Shown: positions 38,480 to 47,820, counted from the stretch's first letter. The stretch: DNA of 64,000 nt from Arthrobacter sp. zg-Y20 (GCF_030142075.1 NZ_CP126241.1:3348001-3412000), one strand, 5' to 3'. Notes: a model not told the origin generated them from the letters alone. Made by a program: numbers and translations.

Positions 38480-38731
38480 TCAACCTCCCGCGATCATCGC
38501 GGCCGGGTCCTGTTGCAGATCTGCGGCGGCCGCCCGCAGCTGGTCCGCCACCCACGGCAGCTCCTGAACAGATGCCGCCAAGGCGTGCCGGAACGCATCT
38601 GCAGCAGGCGATACCCAGCGGACGCCCGCCGCCGCGGCCACTTCGTCCTCACGTTGGTCCGTTTCCCCGGCGCAGGACACCAACTGATGCGCGGTTTCCT
38701 GTGCATATGCGGCCGCAGCCATTTGATTCAT
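38480..38731 (-). CDS. WXG100-like small helical protein
   Basis: An 83-residue protein, two helices joined by RWVSPAADAFR, the W-x-S variant of the WXG turn. GGAGGAACCC before the ATG gives a strong start. It ends five bases before the hydrolase gene, so the two are one unit. WXG100 proteins are normally secreted as dimers by type VII systems; no EccC-type ATPase gene is seen here. Confidence 0.75.
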   Translation of the reverse strand: MNQMAAAAYAQETAHQLVSCAGETDQREDEVAAAAGVRWVSPAADAFRHALAASVQELPWVADQLRAAAADLQQDPAAMIAGG

Positions 38732-38962
38732 GGGTTCCTCCGCTGTGCTCTTTCACATACCGTGTTTGTCGTGACCGCGCTTGTGCCCGCCCCACTCAAG
38801 CTAGGCACCACGGCCCGCCGCCGACGATGACCGGGCGCAGCGGTGGGGACTCCCCCTACCCGCCGCCTCCTACCGGAGGTTCTGTGGAGGAGATGTCATC
38901 CGACGTCGCCCTCCGGAAAGTCACACACCGGCTCCAACGCACCGGCATGAAAGAATTGCCGC

Positions 38963-40378
38963 ATGGCCGAATCTGAATCCCGTGTATCCCTTGCCTCCGT
39001 GACTCCCGCCATCGCTCTGGGCCCCCTGGACGGCCGGTACCGCAGCACCGCAGCACCGCTGGTGGATTACCTGTCCGAAGCCGCCCTGAACCGCGACCGG
39101 ACCCACGTGGAGGTGGAATGGCTGATCCACCTCACCAGCAACGCCGTCCTTCCCGGCACCGAGCCGCTGAGCGCCCAGCAGCAGCACCAGCTGCGCGAAA
39201 TCGTCACCGGATTCGACGGCAATTCCGTCACGGAGCTCGGCGAAATCGAGAAGCGCACGGTTCACGACGTTAAAGCCGTGGAGTACTACATTGCGGACCG
39301 CCTGGCCGCTGCCGGCATTGAGGACCTCAAGGCACTGGTGCACTTCGGCTGCACCTCCGAAGACGTCAACAACCTCTCCTATGCCCTTGGCATCAAGGGC
39401 GCCGTAGAGAACGTCTGGCTCCCCGCCGCCCAGCACCTGGTGGACCAAATCGCTGCCATGGCCGAGGACACCCGCAGCATCCCCATGCTCTCGCGCACGC
39501 ATGGACAGCCGGCCACCCCCACCACCCTGGGTAAAGAACTGGCGGTTACGGTACACCGCCTCTCCCGCCAGCTGCGCCGCATCCGAAACACTGAATTCCT
39601 GGGCAAGATCAACGGTGCCACCGGCACCTACGCAGCCCACTACGCGGCAGTGCCGCAGGCCGACTGGCAGCAGGTGGCACGCAGTTTCGTGGAGGGCCTG
39701 GGCCTGACCTGGAACCCGCTGACCACCCAGATTGAATCCCATGACTGGCAGGCCGAGCTCTACGCCGACATGGCCCGTTTCAACCGGATCCTGCACAACT
39801 TCTGCACCGATGTGTGGAGCTACATCTCCATCGGCTACTTCGCGCAGGTACCCGTGGAAGGCGCCACCGGCTCTTCCACCATGCCGCACAAGGTGAACCC
39901 GATCCGCTTCGAAAACGCCGAAGCCAACCTGGAAATCTCCAACGGACTGCTGGACACCCTGGGTTCCACCTTGGTGACCTCCCGCTGGCAGCGCGACCTG
40001 ACTGACTCCTCTTCGCAGCGCAACATCGGCGTGGCGTTCGGCCACTCCCTCCTGGCCATCTCCAACGTGGCCAAGGGCCTGGAGCGCCTGGATGTGGCAG
40101 CGGACGTCCTCGCCGCCGACCTGGACACCAACTGGGAGGTGCTCGGCGAGGCGATCCAGATGGTGATGCGCGCTGAGGCGGTGGCCGGCACACCGGGCAT
40201 GGAAAACCCGTACGAACGCCTGAAGGACCTCACCCGGGGACACCGGGTGGATGCCGCCCGGATGAAGGAGTTCATTGCCGGCCTTGGCCTTCCGGCCGAG
40301 GCGGAAGCCCGCCTGCAGGCGCTCACCCCGGGTAAGTACACGGGCATCGCGGAAGAGCTGGTGAACCACCTGTTGTAG
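38963..40378 (+). CDS. purB: Adenylosuccinate lyase
   Basis: Catalyses two steps of purine synthesis, releasing fumarate from SAICAR and from adenylosuccinate. The 471-residue length and the signature GSSTMPHKVNPIRF (about residue 305) are diagnostic; SRTHGQPATPTTLGKE and LDGRYRS are also conserved. The start fits a leaderless promoter, AAGAAT then six bases then ATG. Ends before a strong hairpin terminator. Confidence 0.97.
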   Translation: MAESESRVSLASVTPAIALGPLDGRYRSTAAPLVDYLSEAALNRDRTHVEVEWLIHLTSNAVLPGTEPLSAQQQHQLREIVTGFDGNSVTELGEIEKRTVHDVKAVEYYIADRLAAAGIEDLKALVHFGCTSEDVNNLSYALGIKGAVENVWLPAAQHLVDQIAAMAEDTRSIPMLSRTHGQPATPTTLGKELAVTVHRLSRQLRRIRNTEFLGKINGATGTYAAHYAAVPQADWQQVARSFVEGLGLTWNPLTTQIESHDWQAELYADMARFNRILHNFCTDVWSYISIGYFAQVPVEGATGSSTMPHKVNPIRFENAEANLEISNGLLDTLGSTLVTSRWQRDLTDSSSQRNIGVAFGHSLLAISNVAKGLERLDVAADVLAADLDTNWEVLGEAIQMVMRAEAVAGTPGMENPYERLKDLTRGHRVDAARMKEFIAGLGLPAEAEARLQALTPGKYTGIAEELVNHLL

Positions 40379-40430
40379 CCCGGGCACGCGGCCAGGCCGC
40401 CGCACCCCACGGCACTGTCTGACACACGAG

Positions 40431-40478
40431 AAGGCACGATTTGCCGTTTTCCAGCCGAAAACCGGTAAATCGTGCCTT
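40431..40478 (+). terminator. Intrinsic terminator after purB
   Basis: AAGGCACGATTT (40431-40442) pairs with AAATCGTGCCTT (40467-40478); the loop carries a second small stem. It ends in a run of T on the plus strand (CCTTTTCG). Confidence 0.87.
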
Positions 40479-40555
40479 TTCGTTTCCCCGGGGCGGACCT
40501 CCCCAGCGGGATCCGGCACCCCGGTCACACCAACAACCCTTGAATCCGCGACCGC

Positions 40556-40571
40556 TCACGATATATCGTGA
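40556..40571. promoter_or_regulatory. PadR-type operator
   Basis: TCACGATATATCGTGA is a perfect 16-bp palindrome of the kind bound by PadR repressors. It is 80 bases before the PadR gene, in its promoter region. Confidence 0.8.
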
Positions 40572-40650
40572 TGTTATTGAAGCGCTTCTTTGAGACTCAG
40601 GTTGATGATCGTGCAACGACCAATGCGAACGTCTTCGGAAGGAGAAGGCC

Positions 40651-41364
40651 ATGCATAAATTCCATCCCTTTGACACCCCGCAGGAGGCGGCCCAGGAGCC
40701 GAACCGCTGCCACCGCACCCCCGGAGGGCCAGCAGGTTTTGGCGGATTCGGGCCCGGCGGTCCCGGCGGGCTCGGCGGCTTTGGCCCGGGCGGCCCCCGC
40801 GGAGCAGGAGCCATGCCCGGCGGTATGCCGTGGCGGGGCCGCGGCAGGGGCCATCACGGTCCCGGCGGCCGCCGCGCAGGCCGCGGAGATGTCCGCGCGG
40901 CCGTCCTGCTGCTGCTCGCCGAGGAACCCATGCACGGTTACCAGCTCATCCAGGCGATCAGCGAACGCACCAATGGCCGCTGGCAGCCCAGCCCGGGCGC
41001 CATTTACCCCACGCTTTCACAGCTGGAGGACGAAGGCCTGGTCACCATAGAGGTCCGCGGCGGCCGCAAACTCGCCAGCCTCACCGAGGAAGGGCGGGGC
41101 GCCGCACAGGCCGAAACCGGGGATCCGTTCGGGGATTTCACCGGCGCCCACAGCGGCCCGGACCTGCGCGGCCTGCTGCATGAGCTGGCCGCCGCCACCC
41201 GCCAGGTGGGCATGGCCGGGGATCCCGGACAGGTAGCCGCTGCAGCCGCCCTGCTGGGCGAGACCCGGCGGGCCTTGTACCTGATCCTTGCCGGGGAAAC
41301 GCCCGAAACAGATACTGACGAAACCGGCGATGCTCCCGGCACCCCCGGCGAACCCCGGGACTGA
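40651..41364 (+). CDS. PadR family regulator with Gly-rich N-terminus
   Basis: A 237-residue protein. Residues about 25-80 are Gly/Pro-rich, with FGPGG repeats; a PadR winged helix follows (RAAVLLLLAEEPMHGYQLIQAI, GAIYPTLSQLEDEGLV) and the C-terminal part is the helical dimerisation domain. PadR proteins usually sense aromatic or toxic compounds; the Gly-rich head is unusual, though seen in related actinobacterial members. GGAGAAGG precedes the ATG. No transporter gene is adjacent, so the target besides itself is unknown. Confidence 0.9.
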   Translation: MHKFHPFDTPQEAAQEPNRCHRTPGGPAGFGGFGPGGPGGLGGFGPGGPRGAGAMPGGMPWRGRGRGHHGPGGRRAGRGDVRAAVLLLLAEEPMHGYQLIQAISERTNGRWQPSPGAIYPTLSQLEDEGLVTIEVRGGRKLASLTEEGRGAAQAETGDPFGDFTGAHSGPDLRGLLHELAAATRQVGMAGDPGQVAAAAALLGETRRALYLILAGETPETDTDETGDAPGTPGEPRD

Positions 41365-41390
41365 GCCCCGGAAGAGGCGGGCATAAACGA

Positions 41391-41427
41391 CGACGGCGGG
41401 CCGGGCACTGTGCCCGGCCCGCCGTCG
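41391..41427. terminator. Bidirectional terminator between padR and rlmN
   Basis: A perfect 17-bp stem with a 3-base loop (41391-41407 paired with 41411-41427). On the plus strand it is followed by CTTTCTCC. It separates two convergent genes. Confidence 0.85.
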
Positions 41428-41448
41428 CTTTCTCCACGGAGCTGGCTG

Positions 41449-42693
41449 CTAGTCCGCGGCAGCGAGCTGGCCGCAGGCGCCGTCGATCTCCTTGCCGCGG
41501 GTATCCCGGATGGTGGTGGGGATTCCGGCGTCGAGCAGGTGGTTAATGAACTCCTGGATGACCTCCGGCTCAGGGGAGGTCCAGATGGAGCCGGGCGTCG
41601 GGTTCAGCGGAATGGGGTTCACGTGCACCCAGCCGCGGCCGCGGGCGTTGAGCTTCTTGGCCAGCAGGTCCGCACGCCAGGCGTGGTCGTTCATGTCCTT
41701 GATCAGGGCATATTCAATGGACACCCGGCGGCCGGTGACGCGGTAGTAGTTGTACGCGGCATCCAGCGCCTCGTCCACCTTCCAGCGGCTGTTGACCGGG
41801 ATCAGCTCATCGCGCAGCTCATCGTCCGGGGCGTGCAGGCTCAGCGCAAAGGTCACCGGGATGTTCTCCTCGGCGAGCTTCTTGATGGCCGGGACCAGGC
41901 CCACGGTGGATACCGTGATGTTGCGGGCGCTCATGCCCAGGCCCTCGGGGACCTCGGCGGCCATGCGGTGCACGGCGTTCATCACGCGCTTGTAGTTGGC
42001 CAGCGGCTCACCCATGCCCATGAACACGATGTTGGTGACGCGCTCGGCGTCGTGGCCGCCGTCGCGCCGCTTGCCGCCCAGGCCGCCTTCCTTGATCACC
42101 CGGTTGGCCTGGACAATCTGGTCCAGAATTTCCGCGGTGGACATGTTCCGGGTCAGGCCGGCCTGGCCGGTGGCGCAGAACGGGCAGTTCATGCCGCAGC
42201 CGCACTGGCTGGACACGCACAGGGTGATCCGGCCGGGGTAGCGCATCAACACCGACTCCACCAGGGAACCGTCGAAGAGCCGCCAAAGGAACTTGATGGT
42301 GTCCCCGTTGTCCGTGGTCAGGCGTTTGACCTCGGTGAGCAGCGGAGGGAACATCTCCGCGGCGATCTCGGCCCGGCGTTCCTTGGGCAGGTCGCTCATG
42401 ACCTCGGGGTCGGTGGTGTAGTGCTGGAAGTAGTGCACCGAGAGCTGCTTGGCGCGGAAGCCGGGCAGGCCCAGGGACTTCACCTTCTCCTGACGCTCGG
42501 CCAGCGTCATGTCGGCCAGATGCGCCGGCGGCTGGGATACGCGCGGCGACTTGAACTGCAGCAGCGGGCGGCCGTCCGGTTCCTTGGCCTGTTCCCAACC
42601 CTCCGTGGCAGGGCGGACCTGGGGTCCGGTGGCGGTGGGAAGCGCGCGGGCGGGGCGCTGCTTTTTTGCGGGGGGAATTTCGAGGCTTGACAT
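41449..42693 (-). CDS. rlmN: 23S rRNA/tRNA adenine-C2 methyltransferase
   Basis: Radical SAM enzyme of 414 residues that methylates A2503 of 23S rRNA and A37 of some tRNAs. The CGCGMNCPFCATGQAG cluster motif (C-x3-C-x2-C) and the GMGEPLANY motif are present, with the C-terminal GACGQL providing the second catalytic Cys. The ATG at 42693 follows GAGAAT by seven bases, a leaderless pattern; the frame extends upstream but would run through the neighbouring gene. Confidence 0.95.
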   Translation of the reverse strand: MSSLEIPPAKKQRPARALPTATGPQVRPATEGWEQAKEPDGRPLLQFKSPRVSQPPAHLADMTLAERQEKVKSLGLPGFRAKQLSVHYFQHYTTDPEVMSDLPKERRAEIAAEMFPPLLTEVKRLTTDNGDTIKFLWRLFDGSLVESVLMRYPGRITLCVSSQCGCGMNCPFCATGQAGLTRNMSTAEILDQIVQANRVIKEGGLGGKRRDGGHDAERVTNIVFMGMGEPLANYKRVMNAVHRMAAEVPEGLGMSARNITVSTVGLVPAIKKLAEENIPVTFALSLHAPDDELRDELIPVNSRWKVDEALDAAYNYYRVTGRRVSIEYALIKDMNDHAWRADLLAKKLNARGRGWVHVNPIPLNPTPGSIWTSPEPEVIQEFINHLLDAGIPTTIRDTRGKEIDGACGQLAAAD

Positions 42694-42819
42694 CGCCACT
42701 ATTCTCGCACGGTTCGCACGCCCGGAACATTCCTTTTGCCCGTCAGCCACATCACGGAAACACGGTGGAAACCCGCTGCTCCTAGCGTGGGGGCATACCC
42801 CTTGGCCGCTGGAGGCAGC

Positions 42820-43338
42820 ATGTCGGATTTGCGACCCTTTTCCGGATTCCGTCCCTACTCGACCCCGCACCTGCGGATCCGCGAAGTGCCCTGGACCAAC
42901 CCGGTGGGCGCGGACCTGCGCGAAGCCCAGCAGGCCGAACTGGATGCCCGCTACGGCAGCACCGCCCACGATCCGCATCCGCCCGGAGCCGCAGACTCGG
43001 CTGTGTTCCTGGTGGCCTACGAGCGGAGCACCGGGCAACCGCTGGGCTGCGGCGGGCTGCGGCGCGTGGATTCCGTGACCGCGGAAATCAAGCGGGTGTA
43101 CGTCCTGCCCTATGCCCGCGGTTCAGGAGTGGCGACGGCGGTCCTCGCGGCCCTGGAAGCACGCGCCAAGCAGATGGGCTACGCCGTCCTGACGGCCGAA
43201 GCCGGATCCGCCCAACCGGACGGCCGCCGCTTCTACGAAAACGGAGGCTACAAAGTCGTGCCGAACTTTGGCGCCTACCTGGGCTCGGACGGTTCCACCT
43301 GCTACTCCAAGACCATTGGCGCGGCGGTGCCGTTCTGA
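42820..43338 (+). CDS. GNAT family N-acetyltransferase
   Basis: A 172-residue acetyltransferase. IKRVYVLPYARGSGVATAVLAALE is motif A (acetyl-CoA loop R/Q-x-x-G-x-G/A), followed by RFYENGGYKVV. GGAGG lies four bases before the ATG. Substrate unknown. Convergent with the deaminase gene 25 bases away. Confidence 0.9.
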   Translation: MSDLRPFSGFRPYSTPHLRIREVPWTNPVGADLREAQQAELDARYGSTAHDPHPPGAADSAVFLVAYERSTGQPLGCGGLRRVDSVTAEIKRVYVLPYARGSGVATAVLAALEARAKQMGYAVLTAEAGSAQPDGRRFYENGGYKVVPNFGAYLGSDGSTCYSKTIGAAVPF

Positions 43339-43363
43339 CCTGCGGTGAAGTCCCGCCGGCGCC

Positions 43364-43855
43364 TTAGTAGTCGACCCGTCCGGCGGCAGCGGTCCAGGCA
43401 TCGAAGGGCGCCGTGGCCGGAACGCCGTCCACGGCCAACTGGTTCACCTGCATGGAGCGGCGCTCCAGCGGCGTTTCGAAGTATTCGTAGAACGCGGCGT
43501 CGTCGAAGCCCGCGGTGGCGGCGTCGTGCCGGTCGGCGGCGAAGACCACCCGGTCCACCCGCGCCCACAGCGCCGAGGCCAGGCACATGGGGCACGGCTC
43601 GCAGCTGGTGTACAGCACGGCCCCGGTGAGGTCGAACGTGCCCAGGGTGGCACAGGCATTGCGGATGGCGGTGACTTCGGCATGCGCGGTCGGATCATTG
43701 TTGGCCGTCACCCGGTTTACGCCCTCAAAGGCTGCCCCCTCGGCGGTGACGACGACGGCACCGAACGGCCCGCCGTCGTCGGCTACGTTCGCGGTGGCCA
43801 AGCTAATGGCCTGGGACAGGTAGACGTCGTCGGTGGTCAAGTCATCCGTGCTCAT
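43364..43855 (-). CDS. Nucleoside/guanine deaminase (cytidine deaminase fold)
   Basis: A 163-residue zinc deaminase. Zinc and catalytic motif are THAEVTAI and SCEPCPMCLA. Size and the EYFETPLERRSM tail resemble bacterial guanine deaminase and related nucleoside deaminases more than TadA. GGGAGAAG precedes the ATG. Likely acts in purine salvage or catabolism. Confidence 0.88.
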   Translation of the reverse strand: MSTDDLTTDDVYLSQAISLATANVADDGGPFGAVVVTAEGAAFEGVNRVTANNDPTAHAEVTAIRNACATLGTFDLTGAVLYTSCEPCPMCLASALWARVDRVVFAADRHDAATAGFDDAAFYEYFETPLERRSMQVNQLAVDGVPATAPFDAWTAAAGRVDY

Positions 43856-44093
43856 GTGGCTTCTCCCGTGGGTCCTGATGCAGTGTCGATGCAGGTATGC
43901 CAGGTAGATAACCGGAGATGCCGGCCCGCCTTCGCAGCTGCGAGATTAGCAGTTTTCCGGGCGGCAGCGAATATTGGCGGCGTCACGAACGGACATCCGT
44001 TTTCCGTTCCCCCGGACGGGGCTTTCGGCTACCCGTTGTCACGGCCTTCGGCCGGTGGGAACGTGAAAAGTACCCCGCCCGAAAGGACCAGCC

Positions 44094-44567
44094 ATGGAAC
44101 GCATGATTTTCCCCAACCTCCCCGTCGCGGACCTGAAAACCGCGGAGAACTTCTACCTGGGCCTCGGCTTCACCAAGGACCCGCAATTCAGCAATGACCA
44201 GGGCACCGCCATGGTCATTTCGGACAGCATTGTGTTGATGCTGCTGCAGCAGGATTTCTACCAGGGGTTCCTGCCGCAGGGCGACACACCGCACCTCGCT
44301 TCCTCCGGCAAGGAAGTGCTGAACTGCCTCAGCTGCGACAGCCGCGATGAAGTGGACGGGTTCCTGTCCGCCTGCCAGACGGGCGGCGGCGCTGTTTACG
44401 CCCCGGCGGAGGAACGGATGCCGGGCATGTACAGCGGCTCCGCCACGGACCCGGACGGCCACGTCTGGGAGTTCCTGTGGATGGACCCGGCCAACACCGG
44501 GGAGGCCGAACGAACCTTCGAGGTCTCCTCGAACGCCACGGTGCAGGAGCAGAACCAGGCCCTGTAA
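44094..44567 (+). CDS. VOC family protein (glyoxalase/bleomycin-resistance fold)
   Basis: A 157-residue vicinal-oxygen-chelate protein: FPNLPVADLKTAENFYLGLGF at the N-terminus and DPDGHVWEFLWMD at the C-terminus mark the two beta-alpha-beta halves. Lactoylglutathione-lyase-like in pattern, function unknown. GAAAGGA precedes the ATG. Convergent with the sugar ABC genes. Confidence 0.85.
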   Translation: MERMIFPNLPVADLKTAENFYLGLGFTKDPQFSNDQGTAMVISDSIVLMLLQQDFYQGFLPQGDTPHLASSGKEVLNCLSCDSRDEVDGFLSACQTGGGAVYAPAEERMPGMYSGSATDPDGHVWEFLWMDPANTGEAERTFEVSSNATVQEQNQAL

Positions 44568-44592
44568 GCACGGTTCCCCAACCCGATGTCCC

Positions 44593-45486
44593 CTACTTGA
44601 CGGCGCCCATCGACAGTCCTCGCACCAGCTGTTTCTGCGCCACCCACCCGGCCAGGACCACCGGCAGCGACGCCAGGACGGAAGCGGCCGAGAGCTGTGC
44701 CAGGAACAGTCCCTCACTGGTCATCTGGGACACCAGGAACACCGGGACTGTGGCGGACTTTCCGGCGGTCAGGATCAGGGCGAAAAAGAACTCGTTCCAC
44801 GCGAAAATGACGCAGATGAGGGCGGTGGCGGCCAACCCCGGCGCGACCATGGGCATCAGCACCCGCCACAGCGTTTTCATCAAGCCGGCACCATCCATCT
44901 GTGCCGCCTCCAGCACCTCGCCGGGGACTTCCAGGAAGAACGAGCGCATCATCCATACCGCAATGGGCAGGTTCATGGAGGTGTACAGGACCACCAGGGT
45001 CCACACGTTGTCCAGCACCTTCAGCTGCCCGGCAATGACGTAGATGGGCATAATCACGGCTACCACCGGCAGCATGCGGGTGGAGATGAAGAAGAACAGC
45101 ACATCGGATGTCTTTTTCACCGGCCGGATGCTCACCGCGTAGGAGGCCGGGACCGCCAGCGCGATCACCAGGATGGTGGAGACCCCGGTAGCGATGGCCG
45201 AGTTGGCAAAGTAGCTGCCGGCCCCGCCCGACAGCACCGCCCGGTACTGGTCCAGGGTGGGCGCGAAAAAGAAGACCGGAGGCGACGACGCCGCAGCGGA
45301 CTCCTGCTTGAAGGAGGTCAGCACCATCCACAGCACCGGGGAGAAGAAGATCAGTGCCAGCACCCAGGTGACGGTGGTGAGGATTGGGCCGGAATTGAAC
45401 CGGCGGACCGGCTTGCGGACGGTTCGCCCGGAGGGGGCCGGCGTTTCCTTGCCGGCGGGAGTGGGGGCAGCAGTCTGGGTAGCCAC
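44593..45486 (-). CDS. Carbohydrate ABC transporter permease (MalG-like)
   Basis: A 297-residue inner-membrane permease with six membrane segments and the EAA loop EAAQMDGAGLMKTLWRVLMP that binds the ATPase. The first 30 residues are a Pro/Ala-rich basic head. It follows the other permease gene by four bases. Confidence 0.9.
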   Translation of the reverse strand: MATQTAAPTPAGKETPAPSGRTVRKPVRRFNSGPILTTVTWVLALIFFSPVLWMVLTSFKQESAAASSPPVFFFAPTLDQYRAVLSGGAGSYFANSAIATGVSTILVIALAVPASYAVSIRPVKKTSDVLFFFISTRMLPVVAVIMPIYVIAGQLKVLDNVWTLVVLYTSMNLPIAVWMMRSFFLEVPGEVLEAAQMDGAGLMKTLWRVLMPMVAPGLAATALICVIFAWNEFFFALILTAGKSATVPVFLVSQMTSEGLFLAQLSAASVLASLPVVLAGWVAQKQLVRGLSMGAVK

Positions 45487-45490
45487 GTCG

Positions 45491-46435
45491 TTAGTCCTTT
45501 ACGTCGAAGCTTCGGAAGATCAGGCGCAGCGCGAGGGTGGCAACAACCATGGTTGCAATGACCACCACCACGCCCATTGCGGCGGCCTGGCCGACGTCGA
45601 AGCCCAGGAACGCGCGCTGGTAAATGTAGAACGGCAGGTTGGCACTTGCCGTACCCGGCCCGCCTGCGGTCATCAGGTAGATCTGGTCGAAGGTGTTCAC
45701 CACGTAAATGGCCCCGAGCAGGACGCCCAGTTCGATATACCGGCGCAGCTGGGGAAGGGTGACCGACACGAAGGTCCGCCACCAGCCGGCACCGTCCACC
45801 TGCGCTGCTTCGAGCACGTCCTTTGACTGTGCCTGCAGGCCGGAGAGGACCAGCAGCATCATAAACGGGGTCCATTGCCACACCAGCGCCATGAGGATGG
45901 AGACGATGGGGTGCTGCGACGTCCAGTCCACCGGCGGGATTCCCACCAGCCCGATCAGCCAGTTCAGGAGGCCGTAGCTGGGGTTGAGGATGGAAATGGA
46001 CCACAGCAGCGAGCTGGCCACCGGCATGATCAGGAACGGGGTGATCAGCAGGGTGCGCACAATCCCGCGGCCGGGAAAGGAGCGGTCCAGCAGCAGCGCA
46101 AAGACAATCCCCAGCAGCATTGCGAAAAGCACGCAGCCGACCGTGAAGATGACACTGTTCAGGGCCGCGCCGCGGAACGTGGAATCGGAGAAGATGTCCA
46201 CGTAGTTGGACAACCCGACAAACTTATTGCCCTGCGGACGCAGCAGGTTCCAGTTCTGGAGCGAATACCAAAGGGTAAACAGGAACGGGATCTGGGTGAC
46301 GATCAGGGTGAAGATCAGCGCCGGAAGCAGCGGCAGCCGCCGCCGCCATCCTTCCGCCGATGACATTCCGCCGCCCTGCCGCTCCTCGGCGGCCTTCCGC
46401 GCCCGGACCTGCTGGCGGGCTACCAAGGTGGACAT
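45491..46435 (-). CDS. Carbohydrate ABC transporter permease (MalF-like)
   Basis: A 314-residue permease with six segments and the EAA loop EAAQVDGAGWWRTFVSVTLP. Its ATG overlaps the stop of the binding-protein gene (TGATG). Together with its partner it forms the channel of a CUT1-type sugar or polyol importer. Confidence 0.9.
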   Translation of the reverse strand: MSTLVARQQVRARKAAEERQGGGMSSAEGWRRRLPLLPALIFTLIVTQIPFLFTLWYSLQNWNLLRPQGNKFVGLSNYVDIFSDSTFRGAALNSVIFTVGCVLFAMLLGIVFALLLDRSFPGRGIVRTLLITPFLIMPVASSLLWSISILNPSYGLLNWLIGLVGIPPVDWTSQHPIVSILMALVWQWTPFMMLLVLSGLQAQSKDVLEAAQVDGAGWWRTFVSVTLPQLRRYIELGVLLGAIYVVNTFDQIYLMTAGGPGTASANLPFYIYQRAFLGFDVGQAAAMGVVVVIATMVVATLALRLIFRSFDVKD

Positions 46436-47820
46436 CAGCCGCCTCCGTCCTGGTAGCCTTCGGCCACCGTCTCTGCGTAGCTCTGGGACTGCTCCAGTGC
46501 TTCCTGCACCGTTTGCTGGCCGGCAATCGCAGCCGAAATCTGCTGGGCCACCCGTGTGCCAAGGTCCTGGAATTCGGGGATGCCCACAAACTGCAAACCC
46601 GTGTAGGGCACCCCCTGGTTCATGCTGTTTTCCTGCGACGCTCCCGCCATGGCGTTGAGGGTGGGCTCCGCATAGGCCTCGGCAATCTCGGCGTATTCGG
46701 GGATCTCGTAGGTGGAAAGCCGGCTGCCCGGCGGCACCCGCTCCCAGCCGATCTCGTTGCCGACCAGCTTGATGTAGTCCTTATTGGTCATCCAGGACAC
46801 AAAATCCCAGGCAGCGTCCTTCTGCTCACTGGTCGAAGGAATGGCAAGCGACCAGCTGTACAGCCAGCCGGCGGAGTCCGTTTCCTGGACAGGTGCTGGC
46901 GCGTAGCCGGTTTTGCCCACCACCAGTGACGACGAAGGGTCCTCGATAGCGGAAACCATGGCGGTGGCGTCGTACCACATGGCGGTGTTGCCCTGGCTGT
47001 ACAGGGTCAGGCAGTCCCCGTAGCCGCTGGTGGCCGGTCCGGCCTGCCCGTAGTTCTGCACCAGGTCCACATAATCCGTCACCGCCGCCTCGACCTCAGG
47101 GGAGTCCAGGGTGGCGTTCCAGTCCTCGTCGAACCAGCGCCCGCCGTAGGTGTTGATCATGGTGTCCAGCGGGGCCATCACCTCGCCCCAGCCGGCCAGG
47201 CCGCGCAGGCACACGCCGCTCATGTCGGTGTCCGGGTCATCCAAAGTTTCGGCGAATCCGCGGATGTCGTCCCAGGTGGGCTGCTCCGGCATGGTCAGTC
47301 CGGCTTCTTCAAACAGGTCCTGGCGGTAGGCCACAAAGGAGGACTCACCGTAGAACGGAACCGAATAAAGGTCCCCCTCGTAGCTGAGCGCCTCGCGAAT
47401 GTTCGGCACAAAGTCCTCGGGGTCATACCCCTCGGTGGAATCCGCGTAATCCTGCAGGTTGGTGATCCACCCGTTTTCCGCCCACATGGGCGTTTCGTAA
47501 TTGGAGATCATCACGACGTCGAATTCCCCGCCCTGAGTCGCCACGGAGGCGGTGATCTTTGCCCGGGCCTCGTTTTCCGGAAGGGATACAAAACTGACAT
47601 CGATATCCGGATACTGGGCCTTGAATTCATTCTGGAGCGAGATGGCGTCCTGCATCTGCGGGTTCGACACAATAGCCACGACAATTTCCTTGTTGCCCCC
47701 GGCGTCCGCGTCGCCGCCGCAGCCGGTGAGCACCAGGCCCGTCACGGCGGCGCAGGCCATAAGCTGCCGGAGCCGGAAGTGTTCCCTGCGGCGGGTCCGC
47801 CTGCTGGGTGGGAATCCCAT
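46435..47820 (-). CDS. Carbohydrate ABC transporter substrate-binding lipoprotein
   Basis: A 461-residue extracellular binding protein. Lipoprotein signal: basic head, hydrophobic stretch, lipobox LTGC with Cys34, then GGDADAGGNK. The body has the SBP family 1 pattern. The ATG at 47820 is preferred because AAAGGTG lies upstream; an ATG at 47838 would add six residues. No ATPase gene is in the cluster, so a shared MsmK/MalK-type ATPase must serve it. Resembles sugar/sugar-alcohol (SmoE-like) binders. Confidence 0.9.
   Translation of the reverse strand: MGFPPSRRTRRREHFRLRQLMACAAVTGLVLTGCGGDADAGGNKEIVVAIVSNPQMQDAISLQNEFKAQYPDIDVSFVSLPENEARAKITASVATQGGEFDVVMISNYETPMWAENGWITNLQDYADSTEGYDPEDFVPNIREALSYEGDLYSVPFYGESSFVAYRQDLFEEAGLTMPEQPTWDDIRGFAETLDDPDTDMSGVCLRGLAGWGEVMAPLDTMINTYGGRWFDEDWNATLDSPEVEAAVTDYVDLVQNYGQAGPATSGYGDCLTLYSQGNTAMWYDATAMVSAIEDPSSSLVVGKTGYAPAPVQETDSAGWLYSWSLAIPSTSEQKDAAWDFVSWMTNKDYIKLVGNEIGWERVPPGSRLSTYEIPEYAEIAEAYAEPTLNAMAGASQENSMNQGVPYTGLQFVGIPEFQDLGTRVAQQISAAIAGQQTVQEALEQSQSYAETVAEGYQDGGG

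Noticed and set aside
38921-40528. Minus-strand frame of 535 codons opposite purB
   Set aside because: Antisense to adenylosuccinate lyase, no recognisable domain.
40720-40880. Gly-rich repeats in padR as a possible repeat array or separate gene
   Set aside because: The repeats are degenerate codons for Gly/Pro in frame with the PadR domain, not a DNA repeat array.
42694-43038. Upstream extension of the rlmN frame
   Set aside because: It runs antisense through the GNAT gene; the ATG at 42693 with a leaderless promoter is better.
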